Assembly (NCBI GenBank): GCA_013822765.1
Contig: PNKY01000001.1
Coordinates: 1,116,001-1,180,000 of the forward strand
Direction of reading: 5' to 3'
Length of the DNA: 64,000 nt
DNA from: Rhodospirillum sp.
Lineage (GTDB): Bacteria; Pseudomonadota; Alphaproteobacteria; Dongiales; Dongiaceae
A program made the translations under genes and the position numbers. Below are positions 8,896 through 17,203 of the stretch, piece after piece. Below the pieces are notes generated by a model. The model was not told the DNA's origin. It saw nothing but the letters and a program-made list of their open reading frames with translations, and did not search any database. Numbering within the stretch: position 1 is the first letter of the stretch; each line of letters opens with the position of its first letter.

Positions 8896-8904
8896 GGAGC
8901 AGGA

Positions 8905-10023
8905 ATGGTTCCGTTTCTCGATCTGAAAGCCCAGTACCGCGCCATCAAGGCGGAGGTCGATCCCGCCGTCATCGACGTGCTGGAAAGCGGCTCCTTTGTG
9001 CTCGGCCCGGCCGTGCAGCGGTTCGAGGCAGCCTTCGCCCGCACCTATGAGCTCGAGCATGCGATCGGCTGCAGCTCCGGCACCGCCGCCCTGCATCTCG
9101 CGCTGCTCGCCGCCGGCATCGGCCAGGGCGACGAGGTCATCACCACGCCGATGACCTTCATCGCGACCGCCATCACGATCGACCTGGTGGGCGCGACGCC
9201 GGTGTTCGTCGATATCGAGCCTGACACCGCACTGATCGACGCGAACCGCATCGAAGCCGCGATCACCCCGCGCACCAAAGCCATCATGCCGGTACATCTC
9301 TATGGCCAGTGTGCCGACATGGACCGCATCCAGCAGATCGCCGACAAGCACGGGCTGGTCGTGATCGAGGACGCGGCACAAGCGCACGGCGCCAAGATCG
9401 GCGGCACGTTCGCCGGCGGCATCGGCCGGCTCGCCTGCTTCAGCTTCTATCCGGGCAAGAATCTCGGCGCCTATGGCGAGGGCGGCCTGGTCTCCACCGC
9501 TGACGCGGCGCTGGCACACAAGGTGCGCATGCTGCGCGACTGGGGCCAGGACCGGAAATACCATCACGCCATCAAGGGCCTCAACTACCGCATGGACGGC
9601 GTCCAGGGCGCGGTGCTCGACGTGAAGATGCGCTACGTCGAAGCCTGGACCGAAGCGCGCCGCAATGTGGCGCGGCTGTACGAGAAGGCGCTCGCCGGAA
9701 TCCCCGGCGTGATCCTGCCGGTCGAGAAGCCGGGCCGCCGCCACGTCTGGCACGTCTATGGGATCCGGGTCGATGCCGCGCGCCGAGACCGGATCGCCAA
9801 GGCGCTGAACGAGGCCGGCATCGCCACCAACCTGCATTATCCGATCCCGGTCCACCTGCAACCGGCGTTCGCCGAACTCGGCCATGGCCCGGGCGATTTC
9901 CCGCTGTCCGAGCGCCATGGCGCGGAGGAGCTGTCGCTGCCTATGTTCCCGGAGATGACCGCTGCTCAGGTCGACGAAGTCGCGGCGGCCTTGCGCGCCG
10001 TCACTGCAAAGGTCGCGGCGTGA
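8905..10023 (+). CDS. DegT/DnrJ/EryC1-type sugar aminotransferase (second copy, WbpE-like)
   Basis: The 372-residue PLP enzyme shows VPFLDLKAQYRAIK at its start, GSFVLGPAVQRFE, the SSGTAALHLAL cofactor segment, VIEDAAQAHGA and the Schiff-base lysine in SFYPGKNLGAYGEGG. This pattern is that of WbpE/WlbC-type enzymes that aminate the 3-keto product of a Gfo/Idh dehydrogenase. AAGGAGCAGGA precedes the ATG. Its stop codon overlaps the GTG start of the epimerase gene, so the two are translationally coupled. The precise sugar is inferred. Confidence 0.88.
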   Translation: MVPFLDLKAQYRAIKAEVDPAVIDVLESGSFVLGPAVQRFEAAFARTYELEHAIGCSSGTAALHLALLAAGIGQGDEVITTPMTFIATAITIDLVGATPVFVDIEPDTALIDANRIEAAITPRTKAIMPVHLYGQCADMDRIQQIADKHGLVVIEDAAQAHGAKIGGTFAGGIGRLACFSFYPGKNLGAYGEGGLVSTADAALAHKVRMLRDWGQDRKYHHAIKGLNYRMDGVQGAVLDVKMRYVEAWTEARRNVARLYEKALAGIPGVILPVEKPGRRHVWHVYGIRVDAARRDRIAKALNEAGIATNLHYPIPVHLQPAFAELGHGPGDFPLSERHGAEELSLPMFPEMTAAQVDEVAAALRAVTAKVAA

Positions 10024-11030
10024 GCCTCGAAGGTTTCACCGTCGTCGTCACCGGCGGCGCGGGCTTTATCGGCAACGAGGTGACCCGCCAACTGCTGGCA
10101 CGCGGCGCCAGCGTGTCGGTGATCGACAATTTCGTCAACGGCAAGGCGGAGAACCTCGCCGATCTCGATGCCCAGCGCCTGGAGGTGGCGCACCTGGATG
10201 TGCGCGACCTCGAGCGCATCGCGCCGTTGTTCGGCTCGGCCAACCTGGTGCTGCATCTGGCCTGCCTGGGCGTGCGCCATTCGCTGCATGCGCCGCTCGA
10301 AAACCACGAGGTCAACGCGACGGCGACGCTGAAGCTGCTGGAGCTGGCGCGCACCTCGGGTGTGAAGCGCTTTGTCTACGTCTCGACCTCGGAGGTCTAC
10401 GGCACGGCGCGCACCGCACCGATGACCGAGGATCACCCGACCTATCCGCTGACCGTCTACGGCGCTTCCAAGCTGGCGGGCGAGCGCTACACCGCCGCCT
10501 ATTGGCAGACCTGGAAATACCCGACCAGCGTGGTGCGGCCGTTCAACGCCTTCGGCCCGCGCTCGCATCACGAGGGCGACAGCGGCGAAGTCATCCCGAA
10601 GTTCATGCTGCGCGGCATGGCCGGCATGCCGCTGGTGATCCACGGCGATGGCCAGCAGACCCGCGACTTCACCTTCGTCGCCGACACAGCGCGCGGCATC
10701 ATCGAGGCCGCGCTGACCGACAAGACCATCGGCGAGACTGTCAATCTCGGCAGCGGGCGCGAAGTGACGGTCCTGGAGCTGTCCGGCCTGATCGGCCAGG
10801 TCCTTGGCGGCCGCAACGTGCAAGTTCAGCACGGCCCCGACCGTCCGGGGGACGTGCGCCGGTTGATCGCGGATTCCGGCAAGGCAAAGGCGTTGTTCGG
10901 GTTCCAGCCACAGGTCGCGCTGCGCGATGGCCTGACCATGCTCCGCGACTGGTATCAGAAGTCCGGCCGCAGCGTGGAAGACCTGCTGCGCGACGAGCGC
11001 TCGGTGAACTGGACCGCGCCTAGGGCTTAG
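10020..11030 (+). CDS. NAD-dependent sugar-nucleotide epimerase/dehydratase
   Basis: This 336-residue extended short-chain dehydrogenase has the Rossmann signature TGGAGFIG at residues 11-18, a serine-containing STSEVYG motif and the catalytic YGASK (YxxxK) at about residues 150-154. It probably epimerises or dehydrates a UDP-sugar using bound NAD. The start is GTG at 10020, overlapping the preceding TGA (GTGA). The 3' end overlaps the convergent acyltransferase gene by 11 bases. It closes the rightward half of the glycan locus. Confidence 0.87.
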   Translation: MSLEGFTVVVTGGAGFIGNEVTRQLLARGASVSVIDNFVNGKAENLADLDAQRLEVAHLDVRDLERIAPLFGSANLVLHLACLGVRHSLHAPLENHEVNATATLKLLELARTSGVKRFVYVSTSEVYGTARTAPMTEDHPTYPLTVYGASKLAGERYTAAYWQTWKYPTSVVRPFNAFGPRSHHEGDSGEVIPKFMLRGMAGMPLVIHGDGQQTRDFTFVADTARGIIEAALTDKTIGETVNLGSGREVTVLELSGLIGQVLGGRNVQVQHGPDRPGDVRRLIADSGKAKALFGFQPQVALRDGLTMLRDWYQKSGRSVEDLLRDERSVNWTAPRA

Positions 11031-11502
11031 CCCTGTTTCTCGCATCGCCCAGCACCTTTGCCGGGTTGCCGCCGACGATCGCGAAATCCGGGACATCCTT
11101 GGTGACGACCGCGCCGGCGCCCACCAGCGCCGAGCGGCCGATGGTGATGCCGCACAGGATGGTCGCGTTGGCGCCGATCGACGCGCCGGCCTTGACCAGC
11201 GTCGGCGTCGTGACCCAGTCGGTGGCCGCCTGCAGGCTGCCGTCGTCGTTGACGGCGCGCGGAAACAGATCATTGGTGAAACAGACGTGCGGCCCGATGA
11301 ACACGCCATCCTCGACCGTCACGCCTTCGGGGATGAAGGCGAAGGCCTGGATCTTGCAGCGCTTGCCGATGACGACGCCTTTGCGAATCTCCACGAAAGC
11401 GCCGATCTTGGTTTCATCGCCGATCTCACAGCCGTAGAGATTGACCAGGTCGGGCTGGAAGACGATCGCGCCTTTGCCGAGCTTCACGTCGTCCTTGATC
11501 AT
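11020..11502 (-). CDS. WbpD/WlbB-like sugar N-acyltransferase
   Basis: This 160-residue left-handed beta-helix protein is built from hexapeptide turns (IGDETKIGAFVEI, IGKRCKIQAFAFI, GASIGANATILCGITIG, SALVGAGAVV) and ends with GNPAKVLG. The phrase HVCFTNDLFPRA matches the loop (FTN-x-x-PR) that carries the catalytic residues in WbpD/WlbB-type enzymes, which acetylate the 3-amino group of UDP-sugar acids. It is on the strand opposite the dehydrogenase and aminotransferase but adjacent to them. Its ATG overlaps the stop of the upstream glycosyltransferase gene by 4 bases. Confidence 0.83.
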   Translation of the reverse strand: MIKDDVKLGKGAIVFQPDLVNLYGCEIGDETKIGAFVEIRKGVVIGKRCKIQAFAFIPEGVTVEDGVFIGPHVCFTNDLFPRAVNDDGSLQAATDWVTTPTLVKAGASIGANATILCGITIGRSALVGAGAVVTKDVPDFAIVGGNPAKVLGDARNRAKP

Positions 11503-12467
11503 GACAGCTCCTTGACCTGCGTCTGCGCCGGCTGGTCATTGTTCACGGGCGTCCCGTAGGTCGCCTCGATGATGAAGCGCGGGCGCTTGCGCGCCTCGCT
11601 CAACGCGCGCCACAGGTATTCGCCGCTGACCGAGGACTGGATCATCAGCAGGCCGCCGAGGATGAGGACGACCGCCATCAACGTGGTCCAGCCTTCGACC
11701 GGCGCACCGGCCAGCCAGTTGAACAGCAGGAATGGCAGGTAGATGAGCCCGAGCAGCGCCAGCACGACGCCGGCGGCCGCGGCCAGCCGGATCGGCAGCA
11801 TGGAGAAGGATATGATGGTGTCGAGCGCCATGGTCAGCTGCTTGGCGAGAGTCCAGCCCGACCTGCCGCTGAGGCGCGGCTGGCGTACATATTCGACCGT
11901 CGCCTGGCGGAACCCCATCCACGCCACCAGCGCGAACAGGCTGAAATTCGACTCGCCGGTCTGCTTCAGCGCGTCGATCACCCGCCGGTCGATCATGAAG
12001 AAATCGACACCCTCCGAGGGCATCTCAGGATTGGCGACCACGTATTTGAGGACCCGGTGATAGAGGCTGGCCAGCACCTTCTTGCTGGCAGCATCGCCGA
12101 GGCGCTGTTTGCGCTTGGCCCAGATCACCTGCGCTCCGTCGCGCCAGCGATCGAGCATGTCGTCGATCACCTGGGGCGGGTCCTGCATGTCGGCCGCCAA
12201 GGTCGCCGCCACCGCGCCGCGGCACAGCGACAGCCCGCAATAGAGCGCGGCATGGGCGCCGAAATTGCGCGACAAGCGCACGCCACGGACCCTGGGATCG
12301 GCCTCCGCGAGCTGGGCGATCACCTTCGGCGTGTCGTCGGAGGAATGGTCATCGACGATGATCCACTCCCAGTCCAGGTCCTTGCCCTCGGTCAGGGACC
12401 GGATCTTCTCGTACACGGCAGCCAGGTTGCGGGCTTCGTTGAAGGCCGGCGAAACCACGCTCAACAT
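11499..12467 (-). CDS. Polyprenyl-phosphate glycosyltransferase (GT2 family)
   Basis: The 322-residue protein has a GT-A glycosyltransferase domain with VSPAFNEARNL at the start, VDDHSSDDT (UDP/NDP-binding aspartates) near residue 40 and DMQDPP as the DxD-like motif near 95. Two C-terminal transmembrane helices (about 215-245 and 250-285) follow. This architecture is that of DPM1/ArnC/GtrB-like enzymes that load a sugar onto undecaprenyl phosphate at the inner membrane. GAGGGAG precedes the ATG at 12467; an in-frame ATG 4 codons upstream (12479) is an alternative. The stop overlaps the acyltransferase start. Confidence 0.87.
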   Translation of the reverse strand: MLSVVSPAFNEARNLAAVYEKIRSLTEGKDLDWEWIIVDDHSSDDTPKVIAQLAEADPRVRGVRLSRNFGAHAALYCGLSLCRGAVAATLAADMQDPPQVIDDMLDRWRDGAQVIWAKRKQRLGDAASKKVLASLYHRVLKYVVANPEMPSEGVDFFMIDRRVIDALKQTGESNFSLFALVAWMGFRQATVEYVRQPRLSGRSGWTLAKQLTMALDTIISFSMLPIRLAAAAGVVLALLGLIYLPFLLFNWLAGAPVEGWTTLMAVVLILGGLLMIQSSVSGEYLWRALSEARKRPRFIIEATYGTPVNNDQPAQTQVKELS

Positions 12468-12573
12468 GCTCTCCCTCATCTCGCGCCCTCTCGCTCGGCC
12501 CCGGGTTTGCGTGCAGATATACTGGCCCCGTTCCTGGGACACAACCTGGGGGACGAGATAGCGGGCGACTAGC

Positions 12574-13953
12574 CTACTTCAGGATATGGGGCCGGGTGAA
12601 TGCGGGGATCGCCGGGACCGGGGCGCTGGCCGGCTGCGGCACCGGCTTGGCGGCCGGGCCCAGCAGCAGATAGAAGGTGTAGCCGCAGATGATGCCGTAG
12701 AGCAGGTTCCCCTCGATGGTCCAGTGCGGCATGGTCGCCATGTTCAGCAGCAGGAAGCTGGCATGCGCCGCCAGCAGCTTGCCCTTCGGCCCATGCTTCA
12801 CGCGCAGGGCGCAGATGAACATCCAGGACCACAGCACGATCATCGCGATCACGCCGACGATGCCGTACTCGTAGAGCGTCCCGACCAGGGTGTTGTGGGC
12901 ATAGACCGGGAACTTGCCGACCCAGGCGTTCGGCCCGAATCCCAGCACCCAGTTCTTCAGGCCGCCATTGACGTAGGCGTCGATATAGCCGGCCCAGATG
13001 TACGGCCGTGCCGACAACAGCCGCTTCTCGTCGGGCGTGTACTCCGCCTGCGGCTTGATCAGGTTGCCAGGGTCGGAGAAGACGACGGACATGTCGGCGA
13101 ACTTGTCGCGCATGACCCAGGCCGCGCCGACGGCGCCGGCGGTGGTGATCCCCAGCAGCACCAGGCCGATGATGATCCGCACCCGCGGCGAGAAACGCGC
13201 CAGGACATCGGCGTTGAACTGCATGAGCACCATCGGCGCGAAGGCGACGATCGAGGTGCGGTAGTTGGCGAGGAACAGGCCGGCCAGCAGGGTCAGCAGC
13301 GCTCCTCCGCGCAGCCACAGGCTGAGGCCGGTCGCAAAGCAGGCGATGACGAATCCGGTCGCCAGCACGGTCGAGAAGCCGGCCTCGTGGTTGTAGCCGC
13401 CGACATAGCTCACGCCGGCGCCCAGGCCCTCGACGCCTTTGCTGATGCCGAATGCCACGGACAGGAACTGGAAAAAGACCGGCGTGACCATCGCCCACAA
13501 CAGCAGGCTCATGGTCCGTTCCTCGCCGCGCTCGCTGATCGACTCATAGACGGCGATGGTGATGACGATGAGGTAGCCGAACTTCACCACCACATCGACG
13601 CTGCTGCCGAGCGAGCGGTTGGCGAAGGCGCTGAGGACGACCACCGCGATGACGGCGTAGAACGGCAGCAGCGTGGTCAGCAGCAGATGCCGGGTCCGGA
13701 TCAGCAGCAGGCCGAGCACGAACACCAGCGAGGAGCCAATGGCGTTCCACGACATGCCGATCGGCGAGTCCTGGAAGGTGAAATCGTGATGCGCGCTCAT
13801 CAGGTAGCGGAAGGACAGCGCAAACAGCACATAGCGCGCGATCAGGCTGCGAACCCGATAGAACGGATAGGCGAGGGCGACAAGCACCAGGAGGGTTGCC
13901 GGATAGAGCAACCATCCCGGCATCGATTTTCCGAGTTCGTCGAGACCTTCCAT
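12574..13953 (-). CDS. O-antigen ligase/polymerase-like membrane protein
   Basis: This 459-residue polytopic protein has about 11-12 hydrophobic helices and a large polar loop in its second half (about 290-350, containing the phrase RPYIWAGYIDAY and GFGPNAW), the layout of WaaL/Wzy-type O-antigen ligases and polymerases. Such proteins join lipid-carrier-linked glycans in the periplasm. Sequence in this family is poorly conserved, so ligase and polymerase cannot be told apart here. The C-terminus is proline- and alanine-rich. It lies between the methyltransferase and the GT2 gene on the same strand. Confidence 0.75.
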   Translation of the reverse strand: MEGLDELGKSMPGWLLYPATLLVLVALAYPFYRVRSLIARYVLFALSFRYLMSAHHDFTFQDSPIGMSWNAIGSSLVFVLGLLLIRTRHLLLTTLLPFYAVIAVVVLSAFANRSLGSSVDVVVKFGYLIVITIAVYESISERGEERTMSLLLWAMVTPVFFQFLSVAFGISKGVEGLGAGVSYVGGYNHEAGFSTVLATGFVIACFATGLSLWLRGGALLTLLAGLFLANYRTSIVAFAPMVLMQFNADVLARFSPRVRIIIGLVLLGITTAGAVGAAWVMRDKFADMSVVFSDPGNLIKPQAEYTPDEKRLLSARPYIWAGYIDAYVNGGLKNWVLGFGPNAWVGKFPVYAHNTLVGTLYEYGIVGVIAMIVLWSWMFICALRVKHGPKGKLLAAHASFLLLNMATMPHWTIEGNLLYGIICGYTFYLLLGPAAKPVPQPASAPVPAIPAFTRPHILK

Positions 13954-13997
13954 CAGTCAGTCTTGTTCCTGGGGCTTGTTCCTGCGGGTCGCGCCTG

Positions 13998-14726
13998 TCA
14001 GATCCGGCGCACGGCCATGATCGATTTGGTAAGCCCGAGCGCCGATTCGCGATGGATCTCGGCGTCCGGAAAGCACTGCCGCATATCGCGGACGGTCAGT
14101 AGATTAAAGTCCGGGACATGATTATAGAAGGGCCACCACTTCCACAGTTCCAACTGGACGGACCGCGGCAGCAACACGACCGGACCCGGCGCCATAGTGT
14201 GACTTTCTATCGGAAAGTGCTTGTAGGGGGTCTGCACGAAATAGCCGCGTCCGATGCGCCGCACCTCCTCAGCAAACCGCTGCTGATGGATTGCGGCCTG
14301 GGCTTCAAACGCGGCAGTCGACCGGATGTTCCCGACCGTATCCTTCGGCCCCGTCACGTGCTCGATCACCGACGAGCAGAACACGACGTCGAACTCGCCA
14401 TCTTCGAACGGCAGCCTCGGCGATTCCGATAGCACCCGCCCCTTGTGGCCGAACTTCGATTCCGCGTGGGCGAGCTTCTTGAGGTCGATCTCGGCAATCG
14501 TCACGTTCCTGTGGCCCGGCACCACCGAGGCAATGTGCGTTCCGTCGCCGCCGCCCAGATCCAGGATCGACTGGTTCATCGCATTGGGGAACAGCCGCCG
14601 GAAGATCGCGGCGCGCCGCTTGCGGGCGCGCCTGGAGTAGGCATGCTTCATCTTCATGAGCATCATCTGCAGCCTCGATCGGTCGGGATGAGCAGGGTGG
14701 GCAACGGCGTCGCCGTCGGTGAACAT
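13998..14726 (-). CDS. Class I SAM-dependent methyltransferase
   Basis: The 242-residue protein has the SAM-binding glycine loop ILDLGGGDGTH near residue 54, an acidic residue ending strand 2 (TIAEIDLKK), and the FCSSVIEHV post-loop motif. It is of the Methyltransf_11 type common in glycan loci, where it could methylate a sugar or lipid head group. An alternative start at the ATG at 14666 has GAGG at a suitable distance and would remove 20 residues. It follows the sulfotransferase gene on the same strand. Confidence 0.82.
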   Translation of the reverse strand: MFTDGDAVAHPAHPDRSRLQMMLMKMKHAYSRRARKRRAAIFRRLFPNAMNQSILDLGGGDGTHIASVVPGHRNVTIAEIDLKKLAHAESKFGHKGRVLSESPRLPFEDGEFDVVFCSSVIEHVTGPKDTVGNIRSTAAFEAQAAIHQQRFAEEVRRIGRGYFVQTPYKHFPIESHTMAPGPVVLLPRSVQLELWKWWPFYNHVPDFNLLTVRDMRQCFPDAEIHRESALGLTKSIMAVRRI

Positions 14727-14742
14727 CGGGCCGGGGTCGACG

Positions 14743-15744
14743 CTAGGGATGGGCCACCACCGTGGTCTGCCGGGGCGATGCCGGACGGGCCATCGTGCGC
14801 TCGCCCGTGAGCTGCGCCAGCTGTGCGGAGCAGGTTGCGTCCAGTCGCTCCTTCAGCGCGGTGCAGCGCTCGCGGATCCTCGGGTCGATCGGAAACGGCG
14901 GCCGTTGCGAGGGCCGGCGCGGATCGATGCTGGCGACCATGGCCTTGCGGTACGGAATCTCCAGGAAGCGACATACGCCGATCGCTACCCGCTCGGGCTC
15001 GGCCAGAAACTCATCGTAGTTGACGAGAATTGTATCGGCTCGCTGGTGCAGCCCGAGTTCGAAATACAGCGCGTTGCGCACGTACCAGAACAGCGCGGCG
15101 CCCGATTCCGCCGTGAGAGCATCGAGGTCGAAACTCCGCACGAAATCGGCGTTCTCGGTGGACAGTCCCGCGATCTGCCAGGTGTTCCACGGCTGCTGCT
15201 CTTCGTCGGCCGCGAAGGCCCGCAGCACGCGCAGGTTCGAATCGCCGAACTTCGCCACCGCCGACCGCACGCGGCCATCCACGTTGCGGTAGGCCCAGAT
15301 TGCGCGAGCCCGCGTGCCGAAATGCGCGAGCAGTTCCGGCGTTCGGTGGGAATCGCACAGCGGCTTGAACAGGACGAACCTCGCGCTGCCCTGGCCGACC
15401 AACCTTTCGATCGTCGGCAGCGCGCGAATGCGGTAGTTCTCGAACGCCTTGGTGTTGCCCTCGTTGTAGACGTGGAACTCCGGCAACTCGTCCAGGCCGT
15501 GCGCCAGCAGATTGGTGCCGGACCGCTGGACTCCCACCAGGAACAGCGGGGCAGGCGGCGTCTTCTGATCGCGCTGCGTCAGGCGCCACCACGACTTCCG
15601 GATCGCACGCCGGCCGCGCACCAGCGGGTTGAGATCGTGCTCCTCGATGAGATGGGCCCAACTGTGCGCCTTGCTCCAGCGCCAGTTCTGCCGGATCCGG
15701 TGAAGGATGATGCTTGCCGCGTGTCCCGCACGGTTGTTCGACAT
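14743..15744 (-). CDS. Sulfotransferase family protein
   Basis: This 333-residue protein carries the 5'-phosphosulfate binding loop of PAPS-dependent sulfotransferases: LFLVGVQRSGTNLL near residue 70, where R-S-G-T binds the 5'-phosphate. A 3'-phosphate-binding segment is likely around AIWAYRNVDGRVRSAVAKF (about 155-175). It would transfer sulfate from PAPS to a hydroxyl of a carbohydrate or lipid. The ATG at 15744 has GAGGAG 10 bases upstream; ATGs further out are possible. Its place at the head of the methyltransferase/ligase run suggests the glycan is decorated with sulfate, which is inference. Confidence 0.8.
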   Translation of the reverse strand: MSNNRAGHAASIILHRIRQNWRWSKAHSWAHLIEEHDLNPLVRGRRAIRKSWWRLTQRDQKTPPAPLFLVGVQRSGTNLLAHGLDELPEFHVYNEGNTKAFENYRIRALPTIERLVGQGSARFVLFKPLCDSHRTPELLAHFGTRARAIWAYRNVDGRVRSAVAKFGDSNLRVLRAFAADEEQQPWNTWQIAGLSTENADFVRSFDLDALTAESGAALFWYVRNALYFELGLHQRADTILVNYDEFLAEPERVAIGVCRFLEIPYRKAMVASIDPRRPSQRPPFPIDPRIRERCTALKERLDATCSAQLAQLTGERTMARPASPRQTTVVAHP

Positions 15745-16067
15745 GGATGGCCCGCTCCTCGCCGACATCAGCGGGACGAACGCTCCGCCGCAACGCTCTG
15801 CACGGGATCGGCCCGGTGCTGCCCGAGCCAACCACGCCGATCAGCGCTCGACGGAGGCTTGACCGGTCACAACCAGCGAGGCTAAACGCCCCTCTCGCCC
15901 GCTGTTCGCAGGCTGCGAGCGCTCGCCGGTTGATCCTGAGAGCACCACCGAAAAGCAGCCGTAGGTTGTCGTCGTTCCGGGCTGCGCGGGGTCATCCCGG
16001 CCTGGATCATAATGCCGCACATGACAGGCTGCGGGAGACAAATCTGTGACGTTTGCGGGCTCGGATT
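15745..16067. other. Intergenic region between glycan locus and sugar operon
   Basis: These 323 bases hold no convincing gene. The stretch must contain the leftward promoter of the sulfotransferase operon and the end of the GNAT operon. A weak inverted repeat CCGCA-N10-TGCGG (about 16013-16032) lies just past the GNAT gene, but without a T-run I would not call it a terminator. Confidence 0.5.
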
Positions 16068-16607
16068 TCAGAGCGTCTTGTACATCACCGTCGTCGGATC
16101 GAGCTTCGCCTCGAACGGATCGCGGCAATATCCCGGAATGATGCCGGCGGTGCGATATCCCAGCGCCGAATAGAGCGGCTCCGCTTGGTCGCCGGTGCGC
16201 GTATCCAGCGTCAGCAGGCTGCGCCCCAGCGCGGCGGCGCGACTCTCAACCCCGGCCATCAGGGCCTTCGCGATGCCCTGCCGGCGGCAATCGGGATGCA
16301 CCAGCAGCTTGCGCACCTCCGCGCGGTGCGGCTGGTTCGGCGGCGTGTCGTGATCGAGCTGCACCGACCCGACGATTCGGCCATCCAGGCGCGCGACCAG
16401 CAGGATCACAACGCCATCCTGCACCCGCGGCAGCACTTTGTTGCGCCAGTACGCTTTCCCCTCCGCCACCGTGAAAGGCAGCACGAACCCTATGCTGGCG
16501 CCATTGTGGACACAGGCATGCAGCAGCACGCCCAGCTCCGCGACATGATCCGTGGCCTCGGGCGCCGAGAAGGAAGAGATCGTGATGGACGGGCTCACGA
16601 CACTCAC
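16068..16607 (-). CDS. GNAT-family acetyltransferase
   Basis: This 179-residue protein has the GNAT core: a substrate-side beta sheet (VVILLVARLDGRIVGSVQL), motif A with the acetyl-CoA pyrophosphate loop RRQGIAKALM (Q/R-x-x-G-x-G/A pattern) and the C-terminal GYRTAGIIPGY. The substrate is unknown. The GTG at 16607 overlaps the stop of the XRE-cupin gene (GTGA), so the two are coupled, and it is the last gene of the leftward operon from 21474. Pairing of an XRE-cupin regulator with a GNAT enzyme is recurrent in bacteria and may mark a detoxification or regulatory pair. Confidence 0.85.
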   Translation of the reverse strand: MSVVSPSITISSFSAPEATDHVAELGVLLHACVHNGASIGFVLPFTVAEGKAYWRNKVLPRVQDGVVILLVARLDGRIVGSVQLDHDTPPNQPHRAEVRKLLVHPDCRRQGIAKALMAGVESRAAALGRSLLTLDTRTGDQAEPLYSALGYRTAGIIPGYCRDPFEAKLDPTTVMYKTL

Positions 16608-17161
16608 ACGACCACCAGGATGTATTTGGCGCCCGCGTCCTCGGGGGTTGCGAATGTGCTCGCGCCGAACAGCTGGTAGCGCAGGCAATCGCCCGGACGC
16701 AGCGCATGGCTCCGGCCGTCGACGGTGATGTCGAGCTGTCCCTCGGTCAGCACCAAATGGTGCTCCAATCCGCGCCGCGGCGTCTCGTCATAGGTGATGC
16801 GCGCGCCCGGCTCGAGCGTGCATTCCAGGACCTCCGCCGCCAGCGTCCGCGCCGGCGGCGAGACCGAGCGTCGCTCGAACCCGGTGCTGGGATCGCTCCA
16901 CACCGGCTGCACGCTGCGGCGGATCAGGGGGGCGAAATCGTCCTCGACGAGGTGCATCAGCCGCGAAATCGTGAGGCCATGGGCCGCCGCCAGCTTGCCC
17001 AGCACGCCGGCCGTCGGGCTGACGTCGGCATTTTCCAGGCGGGACAGGGTCGCCCGGCTGACGTCGCTGCGCCCGGCGAGTTCGTCGAGCGACCATCCGC
17101 GCTCGGCGCGCAAGGTCTTCAGGCGCTGGGCGATGCGTCGATCAATGTTGGTTTCTTCCAT
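16604..17161 (-). CDS. XRE-family regulator with C-terminal cupin domain
   Basis: The 185-residue protein has an N-terminal helix-turn-helix of the XRE type (residues 5-60: RIAQRLKTLRAERGWSLDEL, then SDVSRATLSRLENADVSPT) and a C-terminal cupin sensor domain (about 105-180) with RRGLEHHLVLTEGQLDI and LRPGDCLRY. Such proteins bind a small effector in the cupin and regulate nearby genes. I chose the ATG at 17161; a TTG at 17197 with AAGG upstream would add 12 residues. It sits downstream of sugar-catabolism genes and overlaps the GNAT gene. Confidence 0.87.
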   Translation of the reverse strand: MEETNIDRRIAQRLKTLRAERGWSLDELAGRSDVSRATLSRLENADVSPTAGVLGKLAAAHGLTISRLMHLVEDDFAPLIRRSVQPVWSDPSTGFERRSVSPPARTLAAEVLECTLEPGARITYDETPRRGLEHHLVLTEGQLDITVDGRSHALRPGDCLRYQLFGASTFATPEDAGAKYILVVV

Positions 17162-17203
17162 ATATGAGAAATTATCCCAGATACGAAAATCGATCAAGCC
17201 GCC

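Noticed and set aside
8308-9918. A 536-codon minus-strand frame opposite the Gfo/Idh and aminotransferase genes
   Set aside because: It is a mirror of two plus-strand genes with complete catalytic motifs, and it crosses their boundary.
12586-14121. A 511-codon plus-strand frame opposite the ligase-like gene
   Set aside because: Composition is Gln/Arg/His-rich with no motifs; the minus-strand gene has consistent transmembrane helices.
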